Shown one piece after another: positions 9,613 to 19,285 of a stretch of DNA of 64,000 nucleotides (within the stretch, counting starts at the first letter, position 1; each line of letters starts with the position of its first letter). Source of the DNA: Formosa sp. L2A11 (lineage in GTDB: Bacteria; Bacteroidota; Bacteroidia; Flavobacteriales; Flavobacteriaceae). The notes under the pieces were generated by a model. It had not been told where the DNA came from. It did no database searches and saw only the letters and a list, made by a program, of their open reading frames with translations. A program made the position numbers and the translations under genes. The DNA lies in NCBI RefSeq assembly GCF_009796865.1, contig NZ_CP047028.1, positions 2,232,001 through 2,296,000 of the forward strand. The letters run 5' to 3'.

Positions 9613-9621
9613 AAGTTAATT

Positions 9622-10113
9622 TTAATTGTCTAAAAGATCTTCTAAATCTACTTCACTTTCAATATAGTAGTCTATAGAGGCATCGCTTAATGTGCTGTTT
9701 AGAATGTCATTTTCAAAAACATCAGAATCAGTTATTAATGTTGCCATTTCCGAAGTATTAAATTCTTCGTTTAATATAAAAGACTCTAAACTGTCGTTGT
9801 TTATTGAGCTTATAGAATGGGTTTGTTCTTTAGAAAATGTAAGTGTAAACATAAGTGCTAAACATGCTGCAATACTAGCTGCGTATGCCCAAGGTTTAAT
9901 ATTTAAAGTTCTGACTTTTGGTTTAGCATCTAATTTAGTTAAAATTTGATCTTCTAAGCCATCAAAATAATTATCAGGAATTTTAAAACCGTGGTTTGGG
10001 ATTTTCTCCTGAAGTTTAGCCTCGCTTAAAATAGTATCCTCAAGATTAGTAAAGTAATCTTTTGGGATTTTAAAACCAGTATTCTTGTCGTTATGTAAGT
10101 CTTTCAGTGTCAT
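9622..10113 (-). CDS. membrane anti-sigma-like protein with twin GFKIP repeats
   Basis: This 163-residue protein has an N-terminal cytoplasmic part, one membrane helix (about 74-93, PWAYAASIAACLALMFTLTF) and an acidic exterior tail. The N-terminal part holds two near-identical 17-residue repeats beginning GFKIPKDYF (13-29) and GFKIPDNYF (42-58), both ending LED-x-IL. The position directly after the ECF sigma gene and the topology suggest an anti-sigma factor whose repeats could bind the sigma factor. No zinc anti-sigma HxxxCxxC motif is seen. The function is inferred. Confidence 0.65.
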   Translation of the reverse strand: MTLKDLHNDKNTGFKIPKDYFTNLEDTILSEAKLQEKIPNHGFKIPDNYFDGLEDQILTKLDAKPKVRTLNIKPWAYAASIAACLALMFTLTFSKEQTHSISSINNDSLESFILNEEFNTSEMATLITDSDVFENDILNSTLSDASIDYYIESEVDLEDLLDN

Positions 10114-10146
10114 CTTAATGTTTAGACTGTGTTTTTTTACAAAGGT

Positions 10147-10689
10147 TTAATCGTGAGTTAAATAGTCTTCAATTTTTTTTACAGCTAGGTGGTAAGATGC
10201 TTTTAATGCACCTTCACTAGTTTCTAAAATTTCAGACATATCTTTATATTTAATATCTTCAAAATACCTCATATTAAAAACTAATTGTTGTTTTTGAGGG
10301 AGCTTAGCAATGGCTTGTTGTAATTTATATTGAATTTCATCACCATCAAAATACACATCAGACTGTAAATGGTCTAATGCTAATTGCTGAGTTTCTTCGT
10401 TAGTAATTTGTAATAATTTTGCTCTTTTATTAATGAATGAAATGGCTTCGTTAGTTGCTATTCTATACATCCAAGAGTATAATTTACTATCTCCTTTAAA
10501 CGAATTTATATTTCTAAAAATCTTGATGAATGTATTTTGTAATACATCATCCGTATCATCATGAGATTTTACAATATTACGAATGTGCCAATACAGCCGT
10601 TCTTTATAAAGACGAATGAGGTCTTTAAAAGCTGAATCTCTGCTAGCATCAGATTTTAGTTGCTCTAAAAGTTGAGACTCGTTAATCAT
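10147..10689 (-). CDS. ECF-type RNA polymerase sigma factor
   Basis: This 180-residue sigma-70-family factor has only regions 2 and 4. Region 2 includes DVLQNTFIKIFRNINSF and LYSWMYRIATNEAISFINK; region 4 includes LPQKQQLVFNMRYFED and the helix-turn-helix MSEILETSEGALKASYHLA. It leads a three-gene unit with a membrane protein and a periplasmic protein, the usual arrangement of an envelope-responsive sigma system. It probably directs transcription of its own operon, but no matching promoter could be picked out. Confidence 0.93.
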   Translation of the reverse strand: MINESQLLEQLKSDASRDSAFKDLIRLYKERLYWHIRNIVKSHDDTDDVLQNTFIKIFRNINSFKGDSKLYSWMYRIATNEAISFINKRAKLLQITNEETQQLALDHLQSDVYFDGDEIQYKLQQAIAKLPQKQQLVFNMRYFEDIKYKDMSEILETSEGALKASYHLAVKKIEDYLTHD

Positions 10690-10778
10690 TCATACGTTTT
10701 ATTTTTAGACTTCTTAAGTTTTTAAAAGTTTAATTTGTGTTGTAAATTTCGTAATAAAGTTTGATAAAAGGATATAAA

Positions 10779-10814
10779 AAAAGGATAAACACGTTTTATT
10801 ATGTTTATCCTTTT
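10779..10814 (-). terminator. intrinsic terminator after the ABC exporter gene
   Basis: A 13-bp perfect stem (AAAAGGATAAACA with TGTTTATCCTTTT) around a 10-nt loop is followed on the minus strand by further T residues. It lies 22 nt beyond the stop of the exporter gene and separates it from the ECF sigma operon. Confidence 0.75.
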
Positions 10815-10836
10815 ACTATAAGTTTGATTATATGCG

Positions 10837-12663
10837 TTATTCAAAACTTTGCATATGTACAAGTTTGTTGTAAACATTATCTTTTTTTATCAACTCGTCA
10901 TGCGTGCCTTGTTCTACAATTTCTCCTTTTTGCATCACTACAATAAGATCTGCACTTTGGATGGTTGATAAACGGTGCGCAATAACAATAGAGGTTCTGT
11001 TTTTCATCATTTTCTCTAAAGCATCTTGCACTAGGCGTTCACTTTCTGTATCTAATGCAGAAGTGGCTTCATCTAGAATCATAATAGGTGGATTCTTTAA
11101 TACCGCACGAGCAATACTTAAACGTTGTTTTTGTCCGCCAGAAAGTTTGTTACCAGAATCACCAATATTGGTTTCAATACCAAGAGGTAAATCTTTTACA
11201 AATTCCCAAGCATTGGCAATTTTTAAAGCATCGATTACTTGTTCGTCGGTAGCATCTTCTTTTCCTAATAAGATATTACTTTTTATGGTGTCGTTAAATA
11301 GAATAGAATCTTGAGTCACTAAGCCCATTAAACCGCGTAGTGAATTCTTCGTTAAATCTTTAATGTCGTCTCCATCTATGGTGATGGTGCCTTCGTTAAC
11401 GTCGTAAAAGCGGGTGACAAGATTTGCGATTGTACTTTTTCCACTACCAGATTGTCCAACAAGCGCCACACTTTTTCCTTTAGGTACTTTTAATGAGAAA
11501 TGCTTTAAAACTAAATCGTCTTCATATTTAAATGAGATATTATTTAGTGAAATTTCAGAATTAAAATCAGTTTTTACTTTAGCACTTGGTTTGTCTTCTA
11601 AAACAGATTCTGTATTTAAAATTTCTAAAACACGATCTGCAGCAGCATTACCAGCTTTAACTTTATAACTCGCTTTACTAATATCTTTAGCAGGTGTTAG
11701 TATTTGATAAGCTAATGCCATATAAGTTATAAAAGCTCCACCAGATAGGGTTCGCTCTATTAAAACCATACTACCACCATACCATAATAAGGCAGAAATA
11801 GTAGCAATACCTAAAAACTCACTAGTTGGCGATGCTAAATTTTGTCTGTTTAAAAGCGTATTTGAAAAATGATAAAAACGATTTGTTGAATCTTGAAATT
11901 TGTCGTTAAATCTTTTTTCAGCATTAAATCCTTTAATCACCTTTAATCCGCTTAATGTTTCTTCTAAAGTTGAAATAAAAACACCTTGTTCCGTCTGTAC
12001 TTTATTCGATTTACGTTTTAAACTTTTTCCTATTCTAGAGATAATTAATCCTGCTACAGGAATAAATAAAAATACAAATATGGTAAGCTTAGCCGAAATG
12101 ACGAACATACTAATAATTGCGAAAACAATTGTTAATGGTTCTTTTACGATAAGCTCTAGAATAGCAAGTAAGGAGTTTTTAACTTCGTTTACGTCACCAG
12201 AAATACGGGCAATAATATCTCCTTTCTTCTTTTCAGAATAATAAGAAATAGGTAAGGTGATTACCTTGTCGTAAATGGCATCTCTTAAATCTTTTAAAAC
12301 ACCATTTCTTAAGAATGTTATTGAAAATAAAGCTAAATAATTGAAAATATTTTTAAGCAAGAATAAGCTAATTATTAACACAATCATGTAAAATAAGGTG
12401 CTTTGTGGCCCTTCGTTTGCATTGGTTGTTGTAACAAAATAGTTTAGAAAATCCTCACCATACGCTTTTAAGTGTGTAATGCCTTGATAAACCGGCTTTA
12501 CGGTTACTTTTTCAGTTTCTCCAAATAGTACATTAATCATAGGCATTAAAGACACCATGGCTAGGGTGCTAAAGAATGCATATAGTATGTTGAAGAAAAT
12601 ATTAAAGTAACCGTACTTTTTATACGGAATTATAAAGCGTGATAGTTTTTTTAAATATTCCAT
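10837..12663 (-). CDS. ABC exporter, fused membrane and ATPase domains (MsbA-like)
   Basis: This 608-residue half-transporter would work as a homodimer in the inner membrane. Six membrane helices occupy roughly residues 15-320. The ATPase domain has Walker A VGQSGSGKST (401-410), signature LSGGQKQRLS (about 507-516), Walker B IMILDEATSALD (about 526-537) and a switch histidine in IAHRLST. The closest well-studied relatives flip lipid A or other lipids (MsbA) or export peptides. Its start overlaps the stop of the phosphohexomutase gene by one base (TAATG), tying it to sugar metabolism and glycosyl transfer genes upstream; a lipid-linked glycan substrate is plausible but inferred. Confidence 0.9.
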   Translation of the reverse strand: MEYLKKLSRFIIPYKKYGYFNIFFNILYAFFSTLAMVSLMPMINVLFGETEKVTVKPVYQGITHLKAYGEDFLNYFVTTTNANEGPQSTLFYMIVLIISLFLLKNIFNYLALFSITFLRNGVLKDLRDAIYDKVITLPISYYSEKKKGDIIARISGDVNEVKNSLLAILELIVKEPLTIVFAIISMFVISAKLTIFVFLFIPVAGLIISRIGKSLKRKSNKVQTEQGVFISTLEETLSGLKVIKGFNAEKRFNDKFQDSTNRFYHFSNTLLNRQNLASPTSEFLGIATISALLWYGGSMVLIERTLSGGAFITYMALAYQILTPAKDISKASYKVKAGNAAADRVLEILNTESVLEDKPSAKVKTDFNSEISLNNISFKYEDDLVLKHFSLKVPKGKSVALVGQSGSGKSTIANLVTRFYDVNEGTITIDGDDIKDLTKNSLRGLMGLVTQDSILFNDTIKSNILLGKEDATDEQVIDALKIANAWEFVKDLPLGIETNIGDSGNKLSGGQKQRLSIARAVLKNPPIMILDEATSALDTESERLVQDALEKMMKNRTSIVIAHRLSTIQSADLIVVMQKGEIVEQGTHDELIKKDNVYNKLVHMQSFE

Positions 12664-14390
12664 TAACTAAGCTTCATGTCTTTTATAATTGCATCAATTT
12701 TAGCTTCAAGTTTTGCTTCTGTTGCTTTAAAATTTGCTGTGTTATCTAAAGGTGTATTAGCGCTAATATAGAACTTAATTTTAGGCTCTGTTCCGCTAGG
12801 TCTTAAGGCTACTTTACTACCATCTTCTGTGTAATAAATAATTACATTAGATTTAGGTATATCTATAGTTTCTTCTTTTCCTGTTGCTAAATATTTGATT
12901 TTAGACGTTTGGTAATCTTCTACGCTTACTACTTTAGAACCGTTGATTTCTGATACTGGATTTTCACGAGCATCAACCATCATTTGTTTGATTTCTTGTG
13001 CGCCTTCAATTCCTTTTTTAGTAATAGAAATTAAACGTTCTTTATATAAATCGTGTTCTACATAAAGATTTAATAAATCTTGATACATAGAGCTTCCGTT
13101 TGCTTTTGCTTGAGCAGCAATTTCGCAAGCCAATAGGGTAGAGGTTACCGCATCTTTATCACGAACAAAATCTCCTACTAAATATCCGAAACTTTCTTCA
13201 CCACCACCAATATAAGTTTGTTTTGGAAAATCGTATATCATTTTGGCAATCCACTTAAATCCTGTAAGACCAACTTTGTAATCTACGTTGTAAGCTTTTG
13301 CTAATTGATGCATCATTGGTGTAGAAACTATTGTTGAAGCAATAAATTCGTCTCCTTTAAGTTTACCTTCAGCTTTCCATTGTTTTAGTAAGAAATCTGT
13401 CATTAATAACATGGTTTGATTTCCGTTTAATAAAATCATTTTACCATCTAAATCACGAACAGCAACACCTAAACGGTCACAATCAGGATCTGTACCAATA
13501 ACAATATCAGACTGTGTTTTTTCTGCTAAATCTAAAGCCATTTTTAACGCTTCAGGTTCTTCTGGATTTGGAGATTTTACCGTTGGGAAATCGCCATTAG
13601 GGACTTCTTGTTCTTTTACAATATGTACATGATTATATCCTGCACGTTTTAATGTTTTAGGTACGGTTGTAACAGATGTACCATGAAGCGGTGTAAATAC
13701 AACATTTAATTGCTCTCTTGCTTCAGCAGTGGTATGACTTCCGTTTTTAATAGATGCTTCAATAAAAGCATTATCTACATCTTCACCTATATAATGAATA
13801 AGCTCAGCCTTTTCTTCAAACTTAATTTCAGAATAATCTAAAGCATCAATAACCTTTACAATTAAATCGTCGTGTGGAGGTACTAATTGTCCGCCATCTT
13901 GCCAATATACTTTGTATCCGTTGTATTCTGGTGGGTTATGCGATGCAGTTAACACAATACCACAGTGGCAATTTAAGTGTCTTACCGCGAAAGATAATTC
14001 TGGTGTAGGACGTAAATCTTCGAAAAGATAAACTTCTATATTATTTGCAGAAAATACATCTGCAACTACTTTTGCTAATGTTTTACTATTATGTCTACAG
14101 TCGTATGCAATGGCTACTTTTACAGTTTCGTTAGGGAAACTTTTATGTAAATAATTGCTTAAACCTTGAGTGTTTTTTCCTAAAGTATATTTGTTAATTC
14201 GGTTTGTTCCAATTCCCATTATACCTCGCATACCTCCAGTTCCAAACTCTAAGTCTTTATAAAAACTCTCTTTTAAATCTGTTGGGTTATTTGCTATTAA
14301 GTCTTTAATATAGGTTTGTGTTTCCTCATCAAAGGCCGGTTTTAGCCATGTATTTACGCGTTCTAATAATTCTGGTTCAATATAAATCAT
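12663..14390 (-). CDS. phospho-sugar mutase (phosphoglucomutase/phosphomannomutase family)
   Basis: This 575-residue alpha-D-phosphohexomutase interconverts hexose 1- and 6-phosphates. The catalytic phosphoserine is Ser150 in [14 protein letters not shown], the Mg-binding loop is [10 protein letters not shown] (299-308), the sugar-specificity loop contains [10 protein letters not shown] and the phosphate-binding loop [12 protein letters not shown] is near the C-terminus. The GEES loop form is typical of enzymes using glucose and mannose phosphates. It is translationally coupled to the exporter gene downstream and provides activated-sugar precursors for polysaccharides. Substrate preference cannot be fixed from sequence. 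Confidence 0.92.
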   Translation of the reverse strand: MIYIEPELLERVNTWLKPAFDEETQTYIKDLIANNPTDLKESFYKDLEFGTGGMRGIMGIGTNRINKYTLGKNTQGLSNYLHKSFPNETVKVAIAYDCRHNSKTLAKVVADVFSANNIEVYLFEDLRPTPELSFAVRHLNCHCGIVLTASHNPPEYNGYKVYWQDGGQLVPPHDDLIVKVIDALDYSEIKFEEKAELIHYIGEDVDNAFIEASIKNGSHTTAEAREQLNVVFTPLHGTSVTTVPKTLKRAGYNHVHIVKEQEVPNGDFPTVKSPNPEEPEALKMALDLAEKTQSDIVIGTDPDCDRLGVAVRDLDGKMILLNGNQTMLLMTDFLLKQWKAEGKLKGDEFIASTIVSTPMMHQLAKAYNVDYKVGLTGFKWIAKMIYDFPKQTYIGGGEESFGYLVGDFVRDKDAVTSTLLACEIAAQAKANGSSMYQDLLNLYVEHDLYKERLISITKKGIEGAQEIKQMMVDARENPVSEINGSKVVSVEDYQTSKIKYLATGKEETIDIPKSNVIIYYTEDGSKVALRPSGTEPKIKFYISANTPLDNTANFKATEAKLEAKIDAIIKDMKLS

Positions 14391-14454
14391 AATATTTTTA
14401 TTATATAGTCAGTAAAAATAATTAATTCGTTAAATTTTAATGATTAACGTGGTG

Positions 14455-15420
14455 TTAATTCTTTTGCTTTTCGTTTAAATTTAATTCCGTTTTAATGTTA
14501 TATCTAATTCGGTTTGGTTTAGATCTTAAAACAAGTTCTCCTAAAAATCCAGCAACAAAAAATTGGGTTCCAAGAATCATTGTCGTTAAAGCAATGTAAA
14601 ATTGAGGACGATCTGTAATAAGTCTGCCATGCGGATTTAGAAAAATTTTATCAATTCCTAAATATACAGAAAATCCGAAACCTATGGTTAACATTATAGC
14701 ACCTAAAGCACCAAAAAGATGCATAGGGCGTTTTGCGAAATGCGATATAAACCAAATAGTTATCAGGTCTAGAAAGCCATGAATAAAGCGATCTATACCA
14801 AATTTGGTTTCTCCATATTTTCTAGCTTGATGTTTAACTACTTTTTCTCCGATATTATAAAATCCAGCATTTTTAGCTAAAAGCGGAATGTAACGATGCA
14901 TTTCGCCATTAACATCTATGTTTTTTACAACCTCGTTTTTATAAGATTTTATACCACAGTTAAAATCATGTAGTTTAACTCCCGATGTTTTTCTTGCGGC
15001 CCAATTAAATAATTTTGAGGGTAAGTTTTTAGATATAATAGAATCGTATCGTTTCTTTTTCCAACCAGAAACCAAATCAAAACCATCTTTAATAATCATG
15101 TTATAAAGGTCTGGAATTTCTTCAGGACTGTCTTGCAAGTCGGCATCCATGGTAATAACTACGTTTCCTTTAACTTTTGCAAAACCCGCATGTAAGGCTT
15201 GCGATTTTCCGTAATTACGTAAAAAACGAATCCCTTTAACTTCAGGATGTATATTAGATAATTCTGAAATTATAGACCAAGACGAATCTGTACTGCCATC
15301 GTCTATAAAAATGACTTCGTAAGAAAAACGATTGGACTGCATAACTTTAGCAATCCAATCGTATAATTCTTTTATAGATTCGTTTTCGTTAAGTAGTGGT
15401 ATGACTACTGATATATCCAT
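14455..15420 (-). CDS. membrane-bound GT2 glycosyltransferase (DPM1/GtrB-like)
   Basis: This 321-residue enzyme has a GT-A domain with VVIPLLNENESI (5-16), VIFIDDGSTD (35-44) and the metal-binding MDADLQD motif, followed by two C-terminal membrane helices (about 235-258 and 277-300). This architecture belongs to polyprenyl-phosphate sugar transferases such as dolichol-phosphate mannose synthase, GtrB and ArnC. It lies 64 bp upstream of the mutase gene on the same strand, suggesting a shared role in making lipid-linked sugars. The donor sugar is unknown. Confidence 0.88.
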   Translation of the reverse strand: MDISVVIPLLNENESIKELYDWIAKVMQSNRFSYEVIFIDDGSTDSSWSIISELSNIHPEVKGIRFLRNYGKSQALHAGFAKVKGNVVITMDADLQDSPEEIPDLYNMIIKDGFDLVSGWKKKRYDSIISKNLPSKLFNWAARKTSGVKLHDFNCGIKSYKNEVVKNIDVNGEMHRYIPLLAKNAGFYNIGEKVVKHQARKYGETKFGIDRFIHGFLDLITIWFISHFAKRPMHLFGALGAIMLTIGFGFSVYLGIDKIFLNPHGRLITDRPQFYIALTTMILGTQFFVAGFLGELVLRSKPNRIRYNIKTELNLNEKQKN

Positions 15421-15459
15421 GTATTGTTTTTAGCTTTTAAAAGCTCAAAAATACTATAA

Positions 15460-15990
15460 TTAAATGGCTTCTGGGTCAGTTTTTTTAATTGCAAGTGCAA
15501 TTAATAGTCCAATGATGCAATAAAATATAATTTGAAAGGCTAAAGATTTTATTTGGTTCCCTAATTCAAACTGATTTTGGTCTTGCATTTCTACAATTGC
15601 TTTATCAATATCTGCTTGTGGTGCACCAAAACTTTGCATCATGTCTGTTGCTTTTTCAATAACTTGTTGCTTAATAGCTTCTGCTGCATCTGGATCTATA
15701 TAATTAAATAGAACAATACTTACTACAGCACTAATTAAAACACCTATAACTACAGTTGTGAAATAAGCAGTAAAAGTTTCTTTAAAACTAATAAATCCAT
15801 TTTGCATGCTTTTAGCTTTCAGAGAAGATAGAATTCCAAAAACAATAATAACTACAAATAGTGCTATACCAACCCATGTGTTTGTTAGTATTGAAAGGTC
15901 TACAACATAAGATATTATTGTTACTGAAGATAATAATATAGCTAGATAAATACCATAGGTGGCAGCCATAGATTTTAATGAGTTTTCCAT
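15460..15990 (-). CDS. DUF4199 family membrane protein
   Basis: This membrane protein has about 176 residues. Four hydrophobic segments are visible: YGIYLAILLSSVTIISYVV, WVGIALFVVIIVFGIL, FTTVVIGVLISAVVSIVLF and a C-terminal IIFYCIIGLLIALAI, with a charged, glutamine-rich loop between the third and fourth. The pattern matches the uncharacterised DUF4199 family of Bacteroidota. The open frame extends to 16035, but the start at 15990 (MENSLKSM) is preferred because a promoter-like TATATTTG at 16040-16033 lies over the longer start and its message would begin downstream of it. No function is known. Confidence 0.8.
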   Translation of the reverse strand: MENSLKSMAATYGIYLAILLSSVTIISYVVDLSILTNTWVGIALFVVIIVFGILSSLKAKSMQNGFISFKETFTAYFTTVVIGVLISAVVSIVLFNYIDPDAAEAIKQQVIEKATDMMQSFGAPQADIDKAIVEMQDQNQFELGNQIKSLAFQIIFYCIIGLLIALAIKKTDPEAI

Positions 15991-16032
15991 AATTTTGTAA
16001 TTGATTAATTTAGGTTTAAAAAGGTTAGTAAA

Positions 16033-16040
16033 CAAATATA
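16033..16040 (-). promoter_or_regulatory. candidate -7 element for the DUF4199 gene
   Basis: On the minus strand the sequence reads TATATTTG, a full match to TAnnTTTG, 42 nt before the preferred ATG. No TTG lies at the standard spacing, so confidence is moderate. Confidence 0.45.
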
Positions 16041-16087
16041 CTAAAACGTTACAAAAAAGAAACTTAAATAAATAAATGAAAAAAAGA

Positions 16088-16117
16088 TTGTGAGAGAATA
16101 AAAAATGCTTAAATTTG
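16088..16117 (+). promoter_or_regulatory. promoter of the L31 gene
   Basis: TTG at 16088-16090, a 19-nt spacer, and TAAATTTG at 16110-16117 match the Bacteroidota housekeeping promoter. The predicted transcript starts near 16124, downstream of the alternative upstream ATG at 16105. This fixes the gene start at 16153. Confidence 0.75.
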
Positions 16118-16152
16118 CATTCTCAAAATTGATAAGATTAAAACGTTTAGTG

Positions 16153-16404
16153 ATGAAAAAAGATATACATCCAGCAAATTATAGAGTAGTAGCATTTAAA
16201 GATATGTCGAATGAAGATGTATTTTTAACTAAATCTACCGCTAACACAAGTGAAACATTAGAAGTAGAAGGTGTTGAGTATCCTTTAATTAAAATGGAGA
16301 TTTCAAGAACATCACACCCGTTCTACACTGGTAAATCTAAATTAATTGATACGGCTGGTCGTATTGATAAATTCAAAAACAAATACGCTAAATTCAAAAA
16401 ATAA
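16153..16404 (+). CDS. rpmE2: 50S ribosomal protein L31, type B (zinc-free)
   Basis: This 83-residue ribosomal protein begins [17 protein letters not shown] and has no cysteine at all, so it is the C-minus paralogue that does not bind zinc. In many bacteria this form replaces zinc-binding L31 during zinc starvation; in many Bacteroidota it is the main form. A longer frame from 16105 exists, but the promoter at 16088-16117 and family length support 16153. A strong terminator follows at 16427. No Zur-like palindrome is evident near the promoter. Confidence 0.95.
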   Translation: MKKDIHPANYRVVAFKDMSNEDVFLTKSTANTSETLEVEGVEYPLIKMEISRTSHPFYTGKSKLIDTAGRIDKFKNKYAKFKK

Positions 16405-16426
16405 TTTAGTACAAACATATTCTACT

Positions 16427-16453
16427 AAAGCCTTTCAAATTTTGAAAGGCTTT
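16427..16453 (+). terminator. intrinsic terminator after the L31 gene
   Basis: A 13-bp perfect stem (AAAGCCTTTCAAA with TTTGAAAGGCTTT) around one base is followed by a T-run to 16456. It lies 22 nt after the L31 stop. Confidence 0.85.
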
Positions 16454-16481
16454 TTTATTTTTACCCAAAATATATTGAATT

Positions 16482-17657
16482 ATGAATTATATTCTTTTCG
16501 ATGGTCCTTCTCGTAACAGTTTATTGCCTTTTACTTACACAAGGCCTGTAGCAGATATTAGAATAGGTATTTTAACTATTCGTGAAAAATGGGAATATTA
16601 CTTAGGAGGTACGACAACAACCATAACAGAAGATTATCTAGCAGATAAATATCCTATGGTTGAAATGGACGAGAATGTAATGATTAATGCATCGTACTTG
16701 CCAAATTCAGAATTAGTAGAACTTATTAGGGGGTTAAAAGAAAATCAAGCTATTTTTAAAGATGAAGATGTGATTGCTTTTTACGCAACAGATTCTCAAG
16801 AAGCTATAGATTTTGATGCTTACGAAGCTATAGAGTATAATGACACTTGTCTTCAAGTAGAACATACTTGGGATATTTTTTCTAAAAACGGAGAGGCTAT
16901 TCAAGACGATTTTAATTTGCTAACAGAAGGGCGTATTTCTCAGCCTATTCCTACTACAGTAAATACTATTGCTCCAGAAAATATTTTTATAGAAGAAGGC
17001 GCAGAACTTAATTTTGTAACTTTAAATGCATCTACAGGACCCATTTATATAGGTAAAGATGCTGTGATTTTAGAAGGAAGTTTAATTCGTGGCCCTTTTG
17101 CTTTGTGTGAAAAAGCTGCCGTTAAAATGGGAGCAAAAATTTATGGACCAACTACTATAGGTCCACATTGTAAAGTTGGAGGAGAAATAAATAATGCGGT
17201 CTTATTTGCTAATTCTAATAAGGGACACGATGGTTATTTAGGAAACTCTGTTTTAGGTGAATGGTGTAATTTAGGTGCAGATACAAATAACTCTAATCTT
17301 AAAAATAATTATGCCGAAGTGAGATTATGGAGTTATGAAACCGAAAATTTTGCAAAAACAGGACTTCAGTTTTGTGGCTTAATGATGGGAGATCACAGTA
17401 AATGTGGTATTAATACAATGTTTAATACCGGAACAGTCGTTGGTGTAAATGCTAATATATTTGGTACTGGTTTTCCTCGTAATTTTGTACCTAGCTTTAG
17501 TTGGGGCGGACATAGCGGATTTACAACTTATACAGCTAAGAAAGCCTTCGAAGTTGCTGAAATTGTAATGAATAGAAGAGATATTGAATTCACTGATGTT
17601 GATAAAGCTATTTTAGAACACGTTTTCGAAGAAACTAAACAGTATAGAAGAGACTAG
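16482..17657 (+). CDS. alternative GlmU-like putative sugar nucleotidyltransferase
   Basis: This 391-residue cytoplasmic protein matches the Bacteroidota GlmU-like family thought to supply UDP-GlcNAc where standard GlmU is absent. The N-terminal domain starts ILFDGPSRNSLLPFTYTRP and lacks the GxGTRM loop of canonical nucleotidyltransferases. From about residue 165 a left-handed beta-helix is visible as hexapeptide repeats such as IYIGKDAVILEGSLIRGP and IYGPTTIGPHCKVGGE, ending in a GGHSGFTTY segment. It has its own transcription unit after the L31 terminator. Its last stop shares a CTAG with the convergent gene. The enzymatic roles are inferred from the family. Confidence 0.8.
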   Translation: MNYILFDGPSRNSLLPFTYTRPVADIRIGILTIREKWEYYLGGTTTTITEDYLADKYPMVEMDENVMINASYLPNSELVELIRGLKENQAIFKDEDVIAFYATDSQEAIDFDAYEAIEYNDTCLQVEHTWDIFSKNGEAIQDDFNLLTEGRISQPIPTTVNTIAPENIFIEEGAELNFVTLNASTGPIYIGKDAVILEGSLIRGPFALCEKAAVKMGAKIYGPTTIGPHCKVGGEINNAVLFANSNKGHDGYLGNSVLGEWCNLGADTNNSNLKNNYAEVRLWSYETENFAKTGLQFCGLMMGDHSKCGINTMFNTGTVVGVNANIFGTGFPRNFVPSFSWGGHSGFTTYTAKKAFEVAEIVMNRRDIEFTDVDKAILEHVFEETKQYRRD

Positions 17658-19285
17658 TTATATTTTTTTACACGTTTTAATTCTAATAAATTGGTAGGAT
17701 TAATTCCTAAATCATGTACGTTTTTTCTAGTAAAACGAACCACTTCATCGTAAAATAATGGTACAATAGGAGCCTGTGCAATTACTAAAGAATCCATTTT
17801 AGTGTAGAGCATTTCTCGTTTTTTAGTATCTGTTTCTGTAAAAGATGTTTCGTACCATTTGTCAAACAATTCATTTTTAAAGTGAGAATAATTTGGCCCG
17901 TTTGGGGCGAAATTTTTACTATAAAACAAGGATAAATAATTTTCTGCATCTGGATAATCTGCAACCCAACTTGCTCTAAATAAATCTAATTTTCCGTTTG
18001 CTTTAGCATCCTTTAAGGCAGAAGGAGGCACAACGTTAATATGTACAATTAATCCTGTTTTCTGAATTTCTCGTTGTATGTATTCACAAAAACTTAAATA
18101 ATTACTCGTTGTGGTAATTGTAATTTCTGGGTTTTGTATGCCTGTTTCTTTTTTAAATTTTTCTAGATATGTTTTTGCTTTTTTTGGCTGATAATTAAAT
18201 CCGATACTCTTATTGTATCCAGGTAATCCTTTAGGTATAAACCCTCCATAAGCAGGAATACCAATACCATTTCGTAAATACGTCATCATTTTTTTACGAT
18301 CGAAACCATAATTTATACTTTTTCTAAGCCATTCCGATTGAATTTCGGTTAATTTAGAATCCATAAAAAACGATAAGTATTCAGTATTTAAATAAGGACC
18401 ACGAATCATATTTACTTCAGCAGTATAGCGATCTCTTAGGTGTCCGTTAGCAGTTAAAATTTCATCTTTATAAGAGGCGTCTAATCCAGAAATGAAGTCG
18501 ATATTTCCTTGAGCAAATTGCAAAAATTCACTTTGTTTGTCTGGTAAAAAAGTTATGGCTACAGCTTCTAGGTATGGTAAATGTGTGCCATCTGGATTTT
18601 TTTCAAAATATAAAGTATTTTTTCTAAACACTAATTTCACATTTTCTTCCCAGCGTTTAAAATAAAACGGACCGGTACCAATAGGGTGCGATCTAAATTC
18701 TGAACCATAATAAGATACAATTTCTTTAGGAACAACAGAGCAATACTTCATGGTTAACAATCCTAGAAAAGCAGGAAAAGGCTGTTTTAACTGAATTTGA
18801 AATGTGTTTTTATCTAAGGCTTTAAAGTGGTCTACTTTATTTAGAACCCATCTTCCTGGCGATCCTACTTGCGGATCTAGTAAACGCTTTAAACTGTAAT
18901 TAAAATCTTCTGCAGTTACAACGCGTGTAGAATCTTTTCCAAGTAAGGCATCTTTATGGAAATAGACATCGTTTCGTAAATTAAAAGTATAGGTTAATCC
19001 ATCTTCAGAAATAGTCCAAGAATTAGCGATTGCAGGCTCTACTTGCATGCTGTCATTCATTTGTACTAAGCCGTTAAATAACTGATTTGTTGCCCAAATA
19101 TCGGCAATGTCTTTAGAAAAAGCAGGATCTAGCGAACTAACATTTTTGTGTTCATTATACCTAAAAACAAGATTTGTATTAATTTTTTTAGTTTCAGAAG
19201 AACAGTTTATCAGCAGTAAACTTCCGAAACATATTAGGATAATTTTATTTAAATACACTTTAGGCGTTTTTAATACTGAAGTCAT
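17654..19285 (-). CDS. ABC transporter substrate-binding lipoprotein (SBP_bac_5, peptide type)
   Basis: This 543-residue extracytoplasmic solute-binding protein belongs to the OppA/DppA family. Residues 12-27 form a lipoprotein signal and lipobox LLINC puts lipidation at Cys28. Family hallmarks include LDPAFSKDIADIW, QLFNGLVQMND, WTISEDGLTYTFNLR, GTGPFYFKRWEENV and YGFDRKKMM, with LFYSKNFAPNGPNYS in the C-terminal lobe. Such proteins usually bind oligopeptides for an ABC importer, but no importer genes are adjacent, so it may serve a distant permease. It converges on the GlmU-like gene with stop codons overlapping in CTAG. Confidence 0.88.
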   Translation of the reverse strand: MTSVLKTPKVYLNKIILICFGSLLLINCSSETKKINTNLVFRYNEHKNVSSLDPAFSKDIADIWATNQLFNGLVQMNDSMQVEPAIANSWTISEDGLTYTFNLRNDVYFHKDALLGKDSTRVVTAEDFNYSLKRLLDPQVGSPGRWVLNKVDHFKALDKNTFQIQLKQPFPAFLGLLTMKYCSVVPKEIVSYYGSEFRSHPIGTGPFYFKRWEENVKLVFRKNTLYFEKNPDGTHLPYLEAVAITFLPDKQSEFLQFAQGNIDFISGLDASYKDEILTANGHLRDRYTAEVNMIRGPYLNTEYLSFFMDSKLTEIQSEWLRKSINYGFDRKKMMTYLRNGIGIPAYGGFIPKGLPGYNKSIGFNYQPKKAKTYLEKFKKETGIQNPEITITTTSNYLSFCEYIQREIQKTGLIVHINVVPPSALKDAKANGKLDLFRASWVADYPDAENYLSLFYSKNFAPNGPNYSHFKNELFDKWYETSFTETDTKKREMLYTKMDSLVIAQAPIVPLFYDEVVRFTRKNVHDLGINPTNLLELKRVKKYN

